DNA from: Muribaculum sp. An289
GTDB lineage: Bacteria > Bacteroidota > Bacteroidia > Bacteroidales > UBA932
Assembly: GCF_002159555.1 (NCBI RefSeq)
Contig: NZ_NFIV01000001.1
Span: forward strand, 248,001 to 312,000
Length of the DNA stretch: 64,000 nucleotides
Direction: 5' to 3'
A program made the translations under genes and the position numbers. Shown here piece after piece: positions 35,697 to 45,320 of this stretch. The notes beneath the pieces are model-generated. The model did not search any database, had not been told where the DNA came from, and was given only the letters and a program-made list of their open reading frames with translations. Every line of letters begins with the position of its first letter. The first letter of the stretch is position 1.

Positions 35697-36617
35697 ATGA
35701 ATTTATCAAAACACGTATTACCGGCAGTGCTCATACTGACATTCGGATTTTTCACATTCACTTCCTGTGAAAAGAACGCAAACGGGAATCCGGATGACGG
35801 CGGAAATACCGGAGGAGGAAACGAGGACAGCACTCAGGTCGAACCGCCCGTACAGGAAGAACCCGCACTCTACCCTGAAAACACCGATACCATAAAAGTG
35901 GCAAATAAAGGCGGAATGTTTTCATTCAGCTATGTTCTGGAAAATCCCGTGGAGGGGATAAAGACGACCGCGACCTCCGTCAATGACTGGATATCGGAAA
36001 TAACCTGCCCGGGAAACGGGACCGTCTCATTCAATGTATCCCCGAACCAGGAATATACCGGACGCGAAGGATCCATCCGTGTCGAATACCCGTATTCCGA
36101 GACCGAAGAGCCTCTCTATTTTGAAACAATCATAGTCCAGGATGCGGCCCCTGAACCGGAAATACAGTACGACATCGAACTGGAAGGGAAGATGTACGGA
36201 CAATACATGGGCAAGGCAGAGCCGATATACTCAACCTACCGGTACAATTTTTTTCTGACCGACAACGGATTCAACGAAGACGGGACCGCCAAGCCGAACA
36301 GCGTTTATATCCGCATGGACCTGTTCAGCGGCTACGCCCCCGAGGATATGGATACAATCTTCCCTCCCGAAGGGACTTATACTATCGACTTCAGCAGGGA
36401 TTATCCGGCAATGACATTATCAGGGAATGACTGCTATTACATGACTATTGACAGCGAAGGTGTTGCCCTGGGATATTCATTCGAGGATTGCACCTGTACC
36501 GTTGAGATGACCGATACAGGCTACAGAGTAGACATCACCGCTCTGATTGCCGAAGACGGACGCACGCTTCATGCATACTATGAAGGCGACGAGCCGTTCC
36601 GGGACTATACGATATAA
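35697..36617 (+). CDS. Hypothetical lipoprotein with BACON-like domain
   Basis: 306 residues from MNLSKHVLPAVLILTFGFFT; lipobox TFTSC. In-frame ATGs at 35658 and slightly after are less likely because the signal would be buried. After a Gly/Asn/Glu-rich linker, residues about 60-150 look like a BACON/Ig-type domain (DTIKVANKGGMFSFSY, VNDWISEITCPGNGTVSFNV). The second half ends CTVEMTDTGYRVDITALIAEDGRTLHAYYEGDEPF, a beta motif also found in the 22.3 kb lipoprotein and in the fragment at 37.0 kb. It follows the kinase gene by 31 bases and may be co-transcribed. Function unknown. Confidence 0.7.
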   Translation: MNLSKHVLPAVLILTFGFFTFTSCEKNANGNPDDGGNTGGGNEDSTQVEPPVQEEPALYPENTDTIKVANKGGMFSFSYVLENPVEGIKTTATSVNDWISEITCPGNGTVSFNVSPNQEYTGREGSIRVEYPYSETEEPLYFETIIVQDAAPEPEIQYDIELEGKMYGQYMGKAEPIYSTYRYNFFLTDNGFNEDGTAKPNSVYIRMDLFSGYAPEDMDTIFPPEGTYTIDFSRDYPAMTLSGNDCYYMTIDSEGVALGYSFEDCTCTVEMTDTGYRVDITALIAEDGRTLHAYYEGDEPFRDYTI

Positions 36618-36635
36618 ATACTGACAAGGTGCTAT

Positions 36636-37182
36636 ATGGGGCGTTGGGCCTATTTCGCGATACTTCTGTTCTTTTTCCCGTTTCGATTTACAGCCATGAC
36701 AGGCAAAAAGAACTTGAAAGCCTCTGCGCCTGGCACGTATGCAATTTCGAATTCGATGATGCGCTGCATTGTGCGCGTTCTCTCATAAAAACAGCCGACA
36801 GTACAGGAAACGATTTCCGGAAACTGTCGGCTTATGCATTTGCAGGGCAGGCCTACATGGCCGCTGACAAGCCAGACAGCGCGTTCATCTGGCTTTGCGA
36901 AGGATTGAAGTTATGGGAGGAGGACGAAGACAGATATGTAAAAACCAAAGGATATTCCGAATTGAAGTCATCTACGATTTGCCTCAGGGAAAGATTGCCC
37001 CAATGGTATCCGGAACGATAACGGTAAAGCACGATGGAGACAAATACGACATAGTATTCGATACGGTGGACGATATGGGTTTCACCATAAAAGGCGAATA
37101 CCACGGAACACTTCCCGAATTCACAGACCGTAGCGACGAAGTACATTTCGGTCCTGGAAGTATCGGGCCGTCAGTACCATAG
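36636..37182 (+). pseudogene. Broken TPR regulator fused to a lipoprotein tail
   Basis: A good signal peptide MGRWAYFAILLFFFPFRFTA starts at 36636, but the TPR-like continuation (ELESLCAWHVCNFEFDDALH... ADKPDSAFIWLCEGLKLW, to about 36950) lies in another frame, so a frameshift near 36690 separates them. From about 36960 the similarity switches again, to the C-terminal beta motif of Bacteroidales lipoproteins (GTITVKHDGDKYDIVFDT... FTIKGEYHGTLPEF), ending at a stop at 37182. I read this as remnants of two genes joined by deletion. The hairpin locus B begins immediately downstream. Confidence 0.6.
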
Positions 37183-37323
37183 ACAACACATCTGTCAGAA
37201 AAACAGGGGCCAGCGGATAATTTTTGACCAGTGGATAATTTTGCAAAACCGGGAACAGGTCGATTATGACACATCTATGTAATTGATAGTGTTGCAATGT
37301 TTTATGGGGATGCGACAAATCAT

Positions 37324-37367
37324 CCTTGTTTCGAGCGGCATCCACGTGGACTTCGCTGGGAACAAGG
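37324..37367 (-). repeat. 44-nt hairpin shared with locus C
   Basis: Read on the minus strand: CCTTGTTCCCAGCG, GTCCACGTGGAT core, CGCTCGAAACAAGG; outer arms are near-perfect inverted repeats. The same structure is at 48055-48098 on the plus strand. Confidence 0.75.
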
Positions 37368-37463
37368 ATTTTTAATAGGTTTCCGATTGCACGAGAAACA
37401 ACATCTCGCCTAAAGAATGACGGGAAGCGGAATGAGGAGGAATGATAAGATTTTGTCGTCTCA

Positions 37464-37635
37464 TTTTCCACCCCACAGCCATCCGGATTCTTTTAAAATG
37501 ATTAATAATCAATAGTTTACAAAAACCCAAGCTGGCTTTGGGTACTTTCTAAGGCACCCAAGCGCAGGGGTAATTTTAATAAATTATTCATTATCAGCAT
37601 CTTGCAAAAATAGTGGCTGGCTATGGGGTAAAAAA
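37464..37635 (+). mobile_element. 172-bp palindromic MITE-like element, copy B
   Basis: Ends TTTTCCACCCCACAGCC (from 37464) and GGCTATGGGGTAAAAAA (to 37635) are imperfect inverted repeats. The centre is TTTGGGTACTTTCTAAGGCA / CCCAAGCGCAGGGG, in plus orientation. AT-rich nested palindromes lie on both sides. Non-coding. Confidence 0.75.
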
Positions 37636-37732
37636 TAAGACCAGGGAAGATTCCGACCGGAATTACCCGCTGGGCAGAAATAAGCCGGTGGGCAGGAATG
37701 ACTCAGGTTCCGGTGAGTCAGGTTCAGGTTCC

Positions 37733-37980
37733 GGGAAAGTGCCACAGATTCGCGGCAAATTGGTTCACTTTCCCTGTGGCTTTCCGGCAGTTACCCTGTG
37801 TAAGCCCCTATGTAAGCCTACTGTAGTGCCCTGTAACGTATGGACCATAGGGGGAAAGTGCCGTAAATTTGCAGGAATATGGTTCACTTTCCCCCGCAGA
37901 ATGTAGATAAAGTGCCAGTAATCCGATTTTTCCCCGGGGAAAGTGCCACAGATTCGTGGCAAATTGGTTCACTTTCCCCC
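37733..37980 (-). repeat. Hairpin-unit array, locus B (3 units)
   Basis: Units at 37980-37936 (type I), 37895-37850 (type II) and 37774-37733 (type I) when read on the minus strand, the same I-II-I order as locus C. The unit at 37936-37980 has a perfect 10-bp outer stem and a perfect GCCAC/GTGGC inner stem. Both spacers are recognisably the same as those of locus C. The 940-bp region 37183-38124 has no supported gene. Confidence 0.85.
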
Positions 37981-38088
37981 GCAGAGAGTCGGGGCATGCC
38001 CGAAAAATCAGCCTACGTGCCCGAAAAATCCGCCATAGGATTGTCCCGTCCGGTCCCGCTTCGCTGTACGTCCTTACATATTAAGAAG

Positions 38089-38126
38089 CATGTCTCAAAT
38101 TTTCTGAGAAAAATTTTAAACAGCTT
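38089..38126 (-). repeat. 38-nt conserved block at the cydB stop
   Basis: On the minus strand AAGCTGTTTAAAATTTTTCT continues to GAGACATG. Its first bases overlap the cydB TAA stop. An almost identical block (two differences) lies at 54874-54911 in front of array D. Confidence 0.8.
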
Positions 38127-39279
38127 AATATTTCTCCTCCTCTTTCTCCAGCTCTTCCGCCGAGAGTTTTTTCGAATTGATTGACTTCCACGCATAGGCG
38201 ATATAGGCTATGACGAAAGGCACCAATATCGAAACGTAAGCCATCGTCTTCAGCGTAAACTCACTGCTGCAACTGTTGGCTATGGTCAGGGAACTCTGCA
38301 AATCGGCGGTAGACGGATAATATGCCGTCCCGTTGTAACCGGCGCAAAGCAGCAGACCGAAAACGGCGAGTACCGTACCGAAGCCTGAGAAAAATATGCC
38401 TTTCCCGGACAGCCTGTTCTTTCCGAGAAAACCGTCAATGATTATCCCGGAAAGCAAAAGCAGGACTCCGAGAAGGAAGACCGCGGCCACTGCCGGCATT
38501 TCGAGAAAATTGTTCAGGTACTTGTATTTTTCCATGAACACCGTACCGTCATCAGCGACTGCGAAACCCTCCCCGACAAGTATTTTCACGAAAAACGCGA
38601 GGAAAAGCACAAGGAACAGAGGGGTTTCGATTTTGAGCACTTTCCGGCTCGATGCCGCTATCTCCGGAGAATCGATATTGTTGATGAAATACAGCGCCCC
38701 GAGGATGCGGGCAAGGAAGAACACGGCAAGCCCGAAAATCACGTTCCACACGTTCAGCAAGGCATCGAGACCATGGGAAGCGTTGGCCCAGCCGCTTATC
38801 ACCGGCATGGACAGTTCCGCAAGGTTGCCCTTGTCCACTATGAAATTGGAACCTGTGAAGAAAGTAGCCACCGCGCCTCCGAGCAGTATCGGGCCTACGA
38901 CACCGTTTATCACAAGGAATATCCTGTAAGTCTTCCTGCCGAGCAGATTCCCGAGCTTCGACTGGAACTCGTATGAAACCGCCTGGAGGACAAAGGTGAA
39001 CAGGATAATCATCCACAGCCAGTAAGCCCCGCCGAAACTCGTACTGTAAAACAGGGGGAACGAAGCGAAAAACGCGCCGCCGAAAGTCACGAGAGTGGTG
39101 AAGGTAAACTCCCATTTCCTGCCTGTCGAGTTGATGACGAGCTGTTTGCGCACATCATCCTTCCCGACACAGAACAGAAGCGAATTTCCACCCTGCACGA
39201 AAAGCAGGAAAACCAGTATCGCACCGAGCAACGAAACGACCGCCCACCAGTAATGCTGCAAAAAAACGTATGTTTCCAT
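38125..39279 (-). CDS. cydB: cytochrome bd ubiquinol oxidase subunit II
   Basis: 384-residue inner-membrane partner of CydA in the high-affinity quinol:O2 oxidase. The N-terminus METYVFLQHYWWAVVSLLGAILVFLLFVQGGNSLLF matches CydB of Bacteroidota. About eight hydrophobic helices are visible, with TTLVTFGGAFFASFPLFYSTSFGGAYW and the conserved C-terminal strand of residues FVIAYIAYAWKSI. It starts 12 bases after the cydA stop. The charged C-terminal tail ends at the conserved 38-nt repeat block. Confidence 0.95.
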   Translation of the reverse strand: METYVFLQHYWWAVVSLLGAILVFLLFVQGGNSLLFCVGKDDVRKQLVINSTGRKWEFTFTTLVTFGGAFFASFPLFYSTSFGGAYWLWMIILFTFVLQAVSYEFQSKLGNLLGRKTYRIFLVINGVVGPILLGGAVATFFTGSNFIVDKGNLAELSMPVISGWANASHGLDALLNVWNVIFGLAVFFLARILGALYFINNIDSPEIAASSRKVLKIETPLFLVLFLAFFVKILVGEGFAVADDGTVFMEKYKYLNNFLEMPAVAAVFLLGVLLLLSGIIIDGFLGKNRLSGKGIFFSGFGTVLAVFGLLLCAGYNGTAYYPSTADLQSSLTIANSCSSEFTLKTMAYVSILVPFVIAYIAYAWKSINSKKLSAEELEKEEEKY

Positions 39280-39291
39280 AAATTGTCCCTC

Positions 39292-40884
39292 CTATTTATT
39301 TTGTTCCAGTTCCGGCCCTTTCCTGATGGCCTTGACCATGATTCCGATTTCGGCAATCAGCAGAATCGTGAACAGTGCCAGGAACAGGAAGAACGTCACC
39401 TGTACCGAAGATGCCGACAGATTGGAAACCGCGACATTTACAGGCATCAGATCCTGTATCGCCCAAGGCTGCCGCCCGGCTTCAGCTACAATCCAGCCGG
39501 CCTGCGAACAGAAATACGCCAAAGGAAGCGAGATGACGGCCACCCATTGCAGCCATTTCTGCCTGTACCTGTCCTTGAAAGCCAGAAAGACAAGTACGAT
39601 GAAAAACAGGATAAAATAAGAACCCAGTACTACCATTATCCTGAATGCGTAGAAATTCAATGGCACATTCGGAAGAAGTTCCTTTGGGTCATCGATATAA
39701 CCATAACCGAAATACGGCATGTTGTTGTCTAAAATCGTATCGTACTCCTGCAATCTCGTCTCCAGCGCGGCCGTATCCGAAGAATCCGCATCCGCAGTCT
39801 TCAAGGCCCTGGAAACCTCCCTGTATCCGGCCATGGCCTCCACAGCCGCCCGTCCGCGGACCATCTTCTCTTCGGCAGAAAGCGCCATCCCGCCGTCCGG
39901 CAGAGTATATCCTCCTTCTATCAGTTCCTTGATCCCCGGCACAAAACCGTTTGCATCACGGGTAGCCAGCAAAGACAGCCCGTAAGGAATCTTGAAATCG
40001 AACAGAAAGTCCTCCTCCCCGTCATCATACCAGGCCTTGTCCGGATTGAGCACTCCGACACCGACAAGGCCGACGGACTCGCCCCCTTCGTAAAGGCCTT
40101 CGATTGCAGCAAGTTTCATCGGCTGGTACTGTGCCACGTGATAAGCCGACTTGTCACCCGTAAACAGTGTGATCAGGGAGGCCGCAAGGCCGACCGTACC
40201 CGCAACCTTGATACTTGAAAGAGCGAATTTCCTATGGCTCTCTCCCTTACGCAGAAGATACCATGAAGCCACGGCTATGACGAAAACGCTGCCGACTATC
40301 CATGAAGATATTACAGCATGGAAAAATTTTGTCACGGCAACCGGAGAAAAGGCCACGGCGAAGAAATCCGTCATCTCGTTCCTGACTGTTTCAGGATTGA
40401 ATTCCATGCCTACAGGATACTGCATCCATGAATTCGCCACCAAAATCCACCAGGCCGATATGGCCGCCCCGATGCCGGTAAGCCAGGTCGAGGCAAGATG
40501 GAATTTTTTGCCCACTTTGTTCCAGCCGAAAAACATTACGGCTACAAAAGTCGCTTCCATGAAAAACGCAAGAATGCCCTCGATTGCGAGAGGGGCGCCG
40601 AAAATGTCCCCCACGAACCAAGAGTAGTTGCTCCAGTTTGTCCCGAATTCGAATTCGAGGATAATGCCAGTGGCCACGCCTATGGCAAAATTTATCCCGA
40701 AAATCTTCATCCAGAACTTGGCCGTCCTCTTCCAGAACTCATTTCCTGTCTTGTAATAAACGGTCTCCATTATGGCCATTATTACGGACAGGCCGAGAGT
40801 CAGGGGAACGAAAAGCCAATGATAAATCGCCGTCATCGCGAACTGCGCGCGAGACCAGTCTATAAGATTAACATCCAGTTCCAT
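39292..40884 (-). CDS. cydA: cytochrome bd ubiquinol oxidase subunit I
   Basis: 530-residue heme-bearing subunit that oxidises quinol and reduces O2 under low oxygen. Key residues visible: His22 in MTAIYHWLFVPLTLG (high-spin heme ligand), the second heme His in VTKFFHAVISSWIVG, and the Q-loop motif QPMKLAAIEGLYE with conserved Lys and Glu. A Bacteroidota-type insertion follows the Q-loop (about 255-375). It is preceded by DUF4492 and followed by cydB, all within 12 bases of each other. Confidence 0.96.
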   Translation of the reverse strand: MELDVNLIDWSRAQFAMTAIYHWLFVPLTLGLSVIMAIMETVYYKTGNEFWKRTAKFWMKIFGINFAIGVATGIILEFEFGTNWSNYSWFVGDIFGAPLAIEGILAFFMEATFVAVMFFGWNKVGKKFHLASTWLTGIGAAISAWWILVANSWMQYPVGMEFNPETVRNEMTDFFAVAFSPVAVTKFFHAVISSWIVGSVFVIAVASWYLLRKGESHRKFALSSIKVAGTVGLAASLITLFTGDKSAYHVAQYQPMKLAAIEGLYEGGESVGLVGVGVLNPDKAWYDDGEEDFLFDFKIPYGLSLLATRDANGFVPGIKELIEGGYTLPDGGMALSAEEKMVRGRAAVEAMAGYREVSRALKTADADSSDTAALETRLQEYDTILDNNMPYFGYGYIDDPKELLPNVPLNFYAFRIMVVLGSYFILFFIVLVFLAFKDRYRQKWLQWVAVISLPLAYFCSQAGWIVAEAGRQPWAIQDLMPVNVAVSNLSASSVQVTFFLFLALFTILLIAEIGIMVKAIRKGPELEQNK

Positions 40885-40892
40885 AACATAAT

Positions 40893-41117
40893 CTATTGAT
40901 TTTCGGACGGAACCCTTTTCACGAGTTCCGCCGACACGAAATCACTTTTTTCATCATCTGTTTTCCCACGGAGAAAATCCGGAAAGAAAAACACTTTGAG
41001 GATGGCGAACATAATGAACAGTTTGATCAGAATGACAAGCCACAGTTGGCGGCCCCAGGTCATGTTCCTGAAACCGTCGGCATAAAACCGCCATATCCTC
41101 CCGACCAGACCTTCCAT
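40893..41117 (-). CDS. DUF4492 small membrane protein
   Basis: 74 residues: IWRFYADGFRNMTWGRQLWLVILIKLFIMFAILKVFFFPDFL, a single transmembrane helix with the family motif FYxDGFRxMxxG. This family is found almost only before cydA in Bacteroidota, so it probably serves assembly or stability of cytochrome bd (inference from context). Gap to cydA is eight bases; the stop of the zinc protease is seven bases upstream. Confidence 0.88.
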   Translation of the reverse strand: MEGLVGRIWRFYADGFRNMTWGRQLWLVILIKLFIMFAILKVFFFPDFLRGKTDDEKSDFVSAELVKRVPSENQ

Positions 41118-41124
41118 AGCTAAA

Positions 41125-43716
41125 TCACATCGATATGATTACACCAGAGGACTTTCCGTCTATCGCCGAATTGTAACCGTCTTCAAGCGCCTTTCCTATC
41201 ATGTCTCCGAGATAGCGGAAATGTCCCTTCACCATAGGGTCGGAATACGATTTTTCCAACGCCGACATCCTTCCTTTGAGATAATCGAGCTGATATACGG
41301 TCATCGAAACGACATCGGTGTTGTCCGGGGAAGCCACGCCCATAAGCTTGCCCCATGTATCGGATTCGCCGGTATACAAATCGCACAAAGCCTTTATATA
41401 TGACTTCTGCATAAGCCTTACATAAGGGTCGGAGGCTTCAGCCTGCGAGAATATGCAACTGTAAAGGCCGTTGAAATAGCCTTTCAGCGTATAGGCATCC
41501 TTCCCGTTGTCCACCTCGTCCCGGTACATGTTGGAAAGCACCCTCTTCGATATGAGCGAGGAGAACGTGCGGGAATAGATACGTTCCATCTGGGACATCG
41601 GGTTCACCCCGGTCTTATCCATTATGTCCTCAGGGACAAGCCAATCCGGAGCATCGAAGACATAGTCCGCTATCCACTCCATGGCCTCTTCCTGTTTTTC
41701 CTTTTCCACAGGTTCATAAAGGGCGCCCTCCTGATTGCGGTATTTCGGGGTTTCATAACGGCCTCCTACCCATTTCGCCACATGGCCGACATACCTCATA
41801 TACTGGTTGAGCACCTCGCCCTGCATTTCCCTCAAATCCTCATAACCGGTATTCGGAACAGCCGTCCAGTCAATGAGATTGTCCATCACTATCTTCAGGT
41901 TCCTTATGCCGAGGGCATTGGCTTTCATCTGATTGTCCGTAAAGTCTTCCGACTGGTAACGCGGGTCGTTGGAACTTGTCTCGGTCCCGAAACGATAGTA
42001 AGGATTCTTCAGTTTTTCGGTGGTAATCTCATTAAGATAAGGAAGTTCTTCCTCCGGAGTATCGAATTGATAATATCTCCTGTAACCCCATTCTATCGCC
42101 CAGTCGTCATAATGCGACAGGCGCGGGAAAAGAAGTTCCCGAGGGATATTGTCTTCCGGCTGGGCGACATAATTGAAGCGCGAATAGTCCATGAGGGTAG
42201 TGGAAGAACCGTTTTCCCTGAGAAAATCCTCGTCCCTCAACTGTTCCGGAGTATATGAGGCGCTTCCGATAAAATTGTGCCTCAACCCGAGGGTATGGCC
42301 GACTTCGTGCGAAGACACGAAACGTATCAGCTGGCCCATGAGCTCGGTATCATAAACCATCTTCTGCGCACCAGGGTCGAGAGGTCCGCACTGCACGAAA
42401 TACCAGTGGTGTATCAGTTTCATCACATTGTGATACCAGTTGATATGGCTTTCAAGTATCTCCCCGGTACGCGGGTCATGTACGTGAGGCCCGCTCGCAT
42501 TCGGAATATCCGAAGGCTTGTATACTATTGCCGAATAACGGGCGTCTTCCAATGACCAGGTCGAATCTTCCTCGGCCGTAGGGGCCATCCGCGCATAAAT
42601 CGCATTCTTGAAACCGGCTTTTTCAAAGACTTCGGCCCAATCGTTTACGCCCTGTATCAGATAAGGCACCCACTCCGGAGGGGTCGTAGGGTCGATATAA
42701 TATACTATCGGTTTTGCAGGCTCAACCAATTCGCCGGCCATGTATTTTTCCCTGTCCTCCGGTTTCGGCTCAAGCCTCCAGCGGGTAATCATCCTGACCG
42801 TCTCCACTCCCTGCGGATTCTTGTCGAAAGATGTATAATTTGCGGTAAAATATCCTACGCGCGGGTCATAATACCTCGGGGTCATCGGATCCTCCGGAAG
42901 TTTCACCATCGAAACATTGAACTCGAATGTCGCCGGGGAGGAACCCTCCTTGCGGGCGTATGTCTTGACTACGGAGACCTCCGTATTGATAGGATATGTA
43001 CGCATGGAACTTACATAGCTCTTGTCCTTTTCCATATTCATTATTCCGAACATGCGTTTTTCCCATTGTCCGAAATAGAGGCGGGCATTGTCCGAATTGA
43101 AAAAATCCGTCACATCTATTACCGAAGTGTCCTTCGCCGCATTCTGCGCCTTGATTGCGAATGAACCGATTATCGCCTGGAGGGAAGAACGTTTCAGGTT
43201 TTCGTACATCGCCGATGACGGTTCCGCCATTTCGGAATAATCCATTTCCCTTATGAATATCCTGTCATCAGGCCCTTTTTCAAAGAAAATAACGGTCTGG
43301 TTCACCTGGTCCCCGGCATATCCGCTGAACATGCCGCGCACACCGGCGGCAGCACGTGTCAGGCGGCTTACGACAAGAATCTCCTTGCCAAGAAGGGAAT
43401 CCGGAACGGCAAAATAAAATTTGTCATCCTGGCTGATTATCTTTACAAGCCCGTCCTTTACCTCCGCATCCTTCTTTATGAATTTGTCAAGGGCTTCAGG
43501 GCCTTTTTTCTTTTCAGGCTTGGCCTCCGGAGCGGGAACGGCCTCCCCTTTCTTTCCTTTCCTGTTTTTTTTCACCTTACGGTCTTTCTTGTCCTTTTTC
43601 TCGGATTTCTGCACCGAATACCGGTTGCCGTCATTTTCAGGCAAGGAAGCTGCCGACGATATTCCGCCGGAGAACAGCATCATCGCACAAAGGGCTATCG
43701 TTAGAAAATGTTTCAT
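41125..43716 (-). CDS. Zinc-dependent metalloprotease (DUF5117/DUF5118 type)
   Basis: 863 residues with a cleavable signal (MKHFLTIALCAMMLFSGGISSAA) and a Lys-rich low-complexity segment (about 38-80). The extended metzincin motif HEVGHTLGLRH gives His470, Glu471, His474 and His480. It is preceded by the DUF5118/5117 N-terminal regions (KEILVVSRLTR, NRTVIFFEKGPDD-like) and followed by the conserved TLMDYSRFNYVAQPED. Family members are large exported proteases of unknown substrate. It sits seven bases before DUF4492, so it probably shares a transcript with cydAB, although a functional link is not known. Confidence 0.9.
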   Translation of the reverse strand: MKHFLTIALCAMMLFSGGISSAASLPENDGNRYSVQKSEKKDKKDRKVKKNRKGKKGEAVPAPEAKPEKKKGPEALDKFIKKDAEVKDGLVKIISQDDKFYFAVPDSLLGKEILVVSRLTRAAAGVRGMFSGYAGDQVNQTVIFFEKGPDDRIFIREMDYSEMAEPSSAMYENLKRSSLQAIIGSFAIKAQNAAKDTSVIDVTDFFNSDNARLYFGQWEKRMFGIMNMEKDKSYVSSMRTYPINTEVSVVKTYARKEGSSPATFEFNVSMVKLPEDPMTPRYYDPRVGYFTANYTSFDKNPQGVETVRMITRWRLEPKPEDREKYMAGELVEPAKPIVYYIDPTTPPEWVPYLIQGVNDWAEVFEKAGFKNAIYARMAPTAEEDSTWSLEDARYSAIVYKPSDIPNASGPHVHDPRTGEILESHINWYHNVMKLIHHWYFVQCGPLDPGAQKMVYDTELMGQLIRFVSSHEVGHTLGLRHNFIGSASYTPEQLRDEDFLRENGSSTTLMDYSRFNYVAQPEDNIPRELLFPRLSHYDDWAIEWGYRRYYQFDTPEEELPYLNEITTEKLKNPYYRFGTETSSNDPRYQSEDFTDNQMKANALGIRNLKIVMDNLIDWTAVPNTGYEDLREMQGEVLNQYMRYVGHVAKWVGGRYETPKYRNQEGALYEPVEKEKQEEAMEWIADYVFDAPDWLVPEDIMDKTGVNPMSQMERIYSRTFSSLISKRVLSNMYRDEVDNGKDAYTLKGYFNGLYSCIFSQAEASDPYVRLMQKSYIKALCDLYTGESDTWGKLMGVASPDNTDVVSMTVYQLDYLKGRMSALEKSYSDPMVKGHFRYLGDMIGKALEDGYNSAIDGKSSGVIISM

Positions 43717-43743
43717 GCTGTAAAGGTTTTATTCATTGTTCAA

Positions 43744-43784
43744 CAAAAAGGAGGAAGTCCTGCGTGCAGCCGGACCCCTCCTCC
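43744..43784 (-). terminator. Terminator of glyA
   Basis: On the minus strand GGAGGAGGGGTCC (43784-43772) pairs with GGACTTCCTCC (43760-43750), then TTTTTG. Small internal mismatches in the stem. Confidence 0.75.
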
Positions 43785-43814
43785 ATTATTAATTGTCTGT
43801 CGGAAAATCCTCAG

Positions 43815-45188
43815 TTAATATCTGTTCAGAGGCAGACCGTACATCTTCATCCTTACCTGTTTCCTGAACTCTGCCATGTGTTCCTCGTATGCATCGATAC
43901 GTGTCCTGAGGGCAGGATCTTCGCACTCGATAGGTGCGCCGAGACCTACGGTAGGGAACATCTTGATGAGGTCGAGGTTGTCATTTGCAAGGGCAAGCAC
44001 TTCGTCCACCAGATTTGCGATGAAAGGCATGTCCTTGTCCACGAGTCCGCGTGAAGTGACTGCCGGAGTACCGATACGGATACCGGAAGTGGAGAACGGA
44101 GTACGGGTATCGAACGGAACCATGTTCTTATTGACGGTAATGTCGGCCTTCACGAGCTCTTTCTCGGCCACTTTGCCGGTAAGGTCCGCGAATTTCGTGC
44201 GGAGGTCTATCAGCATCAGGTGGTTGTCGGTACCGCCGGAAACGACTTTATAGCCTTTCTCTATGAAGAGGCCCGCAAGTACGGAAGCGTTTTTCCTTAC
44301 CTGCATCTGGTACTCTTTGAACTCAGGCTGGAGAGCCTCGTAGAACGCCACGGCCTTTGCAGCGATGCAGTGCTCGAGAGGACCGCCCTGTACACCAGGG
44401 AATACGGCCGAATTGAGTATGGCCGACATCTTCTTGATTGCACCTTTCGGAGTAGTATATCCCCATGGATTGTCAAAGTCCTTGCCCATCAGGATGATAC
44501 CTCCGCGAGGGCCGCGAAGTGTCTTGTGGGTGGTCGAAGTGACGATGTGCGCGTATTTTACAGGGTTCTTGAGAAGCCCGGCCGCGATAAGTCCGGCAGG
44601 ATGGGCCATGTCCACCATGAAGATGGCGCCTACCTTGTCAGCTATGGCACGCATGCGCTCCCAGTCCCACTCCCTTGAATAAGCGGAAGCACCGCCGACA
44701 ATCAGTTTAGGCTTGTGCTCAAGGGCAAGGCGTTCCATTTCGTCATAGTCCACAAGGCCTGTCTCTTCATTGAGCCTGTATGCTACCGGATGATAGAGGA
44801 TACCGGACATGTTCACAGGGGAACCGTGTGTAAGGTGGCCACCATGGGCAAGGTCGAGTCCCATGAAAGTGTCTCCAGGTTTCAGGCAAGCCATGAAAAC
44901 AGCCATGTTGGCCTGGGCGCCCGAGTGAGGCTGCACATTGGCGTACTCCGCATCGAAAAGCTGGCATACCCTGTCGATGGCCAATTGTTCTATCTGGTCC
45001 ACGACTTCGCAGCCGCCATAATAACGTGCCTTGGGATAACCTTCCGCATACTTGTTCGTACAAACGGAACCAAGTGCGGCGAGTACCTGGTTGGAAACGA
45101 AATTTTCGGAAGCGATAAGCTCCAAACCATTGCTCTGACGCTCCTCTTCTTTCTTAATCAGATTCAGAATCTGAACATCCTGTTTCAT
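43815..45188 (-). CDS. glyA: serine hydroxymethyltransferase
   Basis: 457-residue PLP enzyme that interconverts serine and glycine, loading tetrahydrofolate with a one-carbon unit. The N-terminal [12 protein letters not shown], the [13 protein letters not shown] stretch, [13 protein letters not shown], and the PLP lysine Lys222 in [14 protein letters not shown] are all present. The C-terminus is intact. It is longer than E. coli GlyA by about 40 residues, as usual for Bacteroidota. It is monocistronic, with a terminator downstream and a divergent promoter region upstream. Confidence 0.97.
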   Translation of the reverse strand: MKQDVQILNLIKKEEERQSNGLELIASENFVSNQVLAALGSVCTNKYAEGYPKARYYGGCEVVDQIEQLAIDRVCQLFDAEYANVQPHSGAQANMAVFMACLKPGDTFMGLDLAHGGHLTHGSPVNMSGILYHPVAYRLNEETGLVDYDEMERLALEHKPKLIVGGASAYSREWDWERMRAIADKVGAIFMVDMAHPAGLIAAGLLKNPVKYAHIVTSTTHKTLRGPRGGIILMGKDFDNPWGYTTPKGAIKKMSAILNSAVFPGVQGGPLEHCIAAKAVAFYEALQPEFKEYQMQVRKNASVLAGLFIEKGYKVVSGGTDNHLMLIDLRTKFADLTGKVAEKELVKADITVNKNMVPFDTRTPFSTSGIRIGTPAVTSRGLVDKDMPFIANLVDEVLALANDNLDLIKMFPTVGLGAPIECEDPALRTRIDAYEEHMAEFRKQVRMKMYGLPLNRY

Positions 45189-45246
45189 ATCTACTATTAT
45201 TTAAGTTTTTAATCCTTATTGGATGGCATGATAACCATACGAGCCA

Positions 45247-45254
45247 CAAATGTA
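45247..45254 (-). promoter_or_regulatory. -7 element for glyA
   Basis: On the minus strand TACATTTG (TAnnTTTG), 59 bases before the glyA start. Confidence 0.5.
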
Positions 45255-45288
45255 GGAAATATTTCCCGATTAAGTGACGGGAAGATGT

Positions 45289-45296
45289 TAAATTTG
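45289..45296 (+). promoter_or_regulatory. -7 element for the RNA methyltransferase
   Basis: TAAATTTG (TAnnTTTG), 25 bases before the start at 45321. It supports that start over the upstream in-frame ATG at 45219, which would lie before the promoter. Confidence 0.55.
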
Positions 45297-45320
45297 CAGC
45301 CGATTTTAATTTTTCATGGA

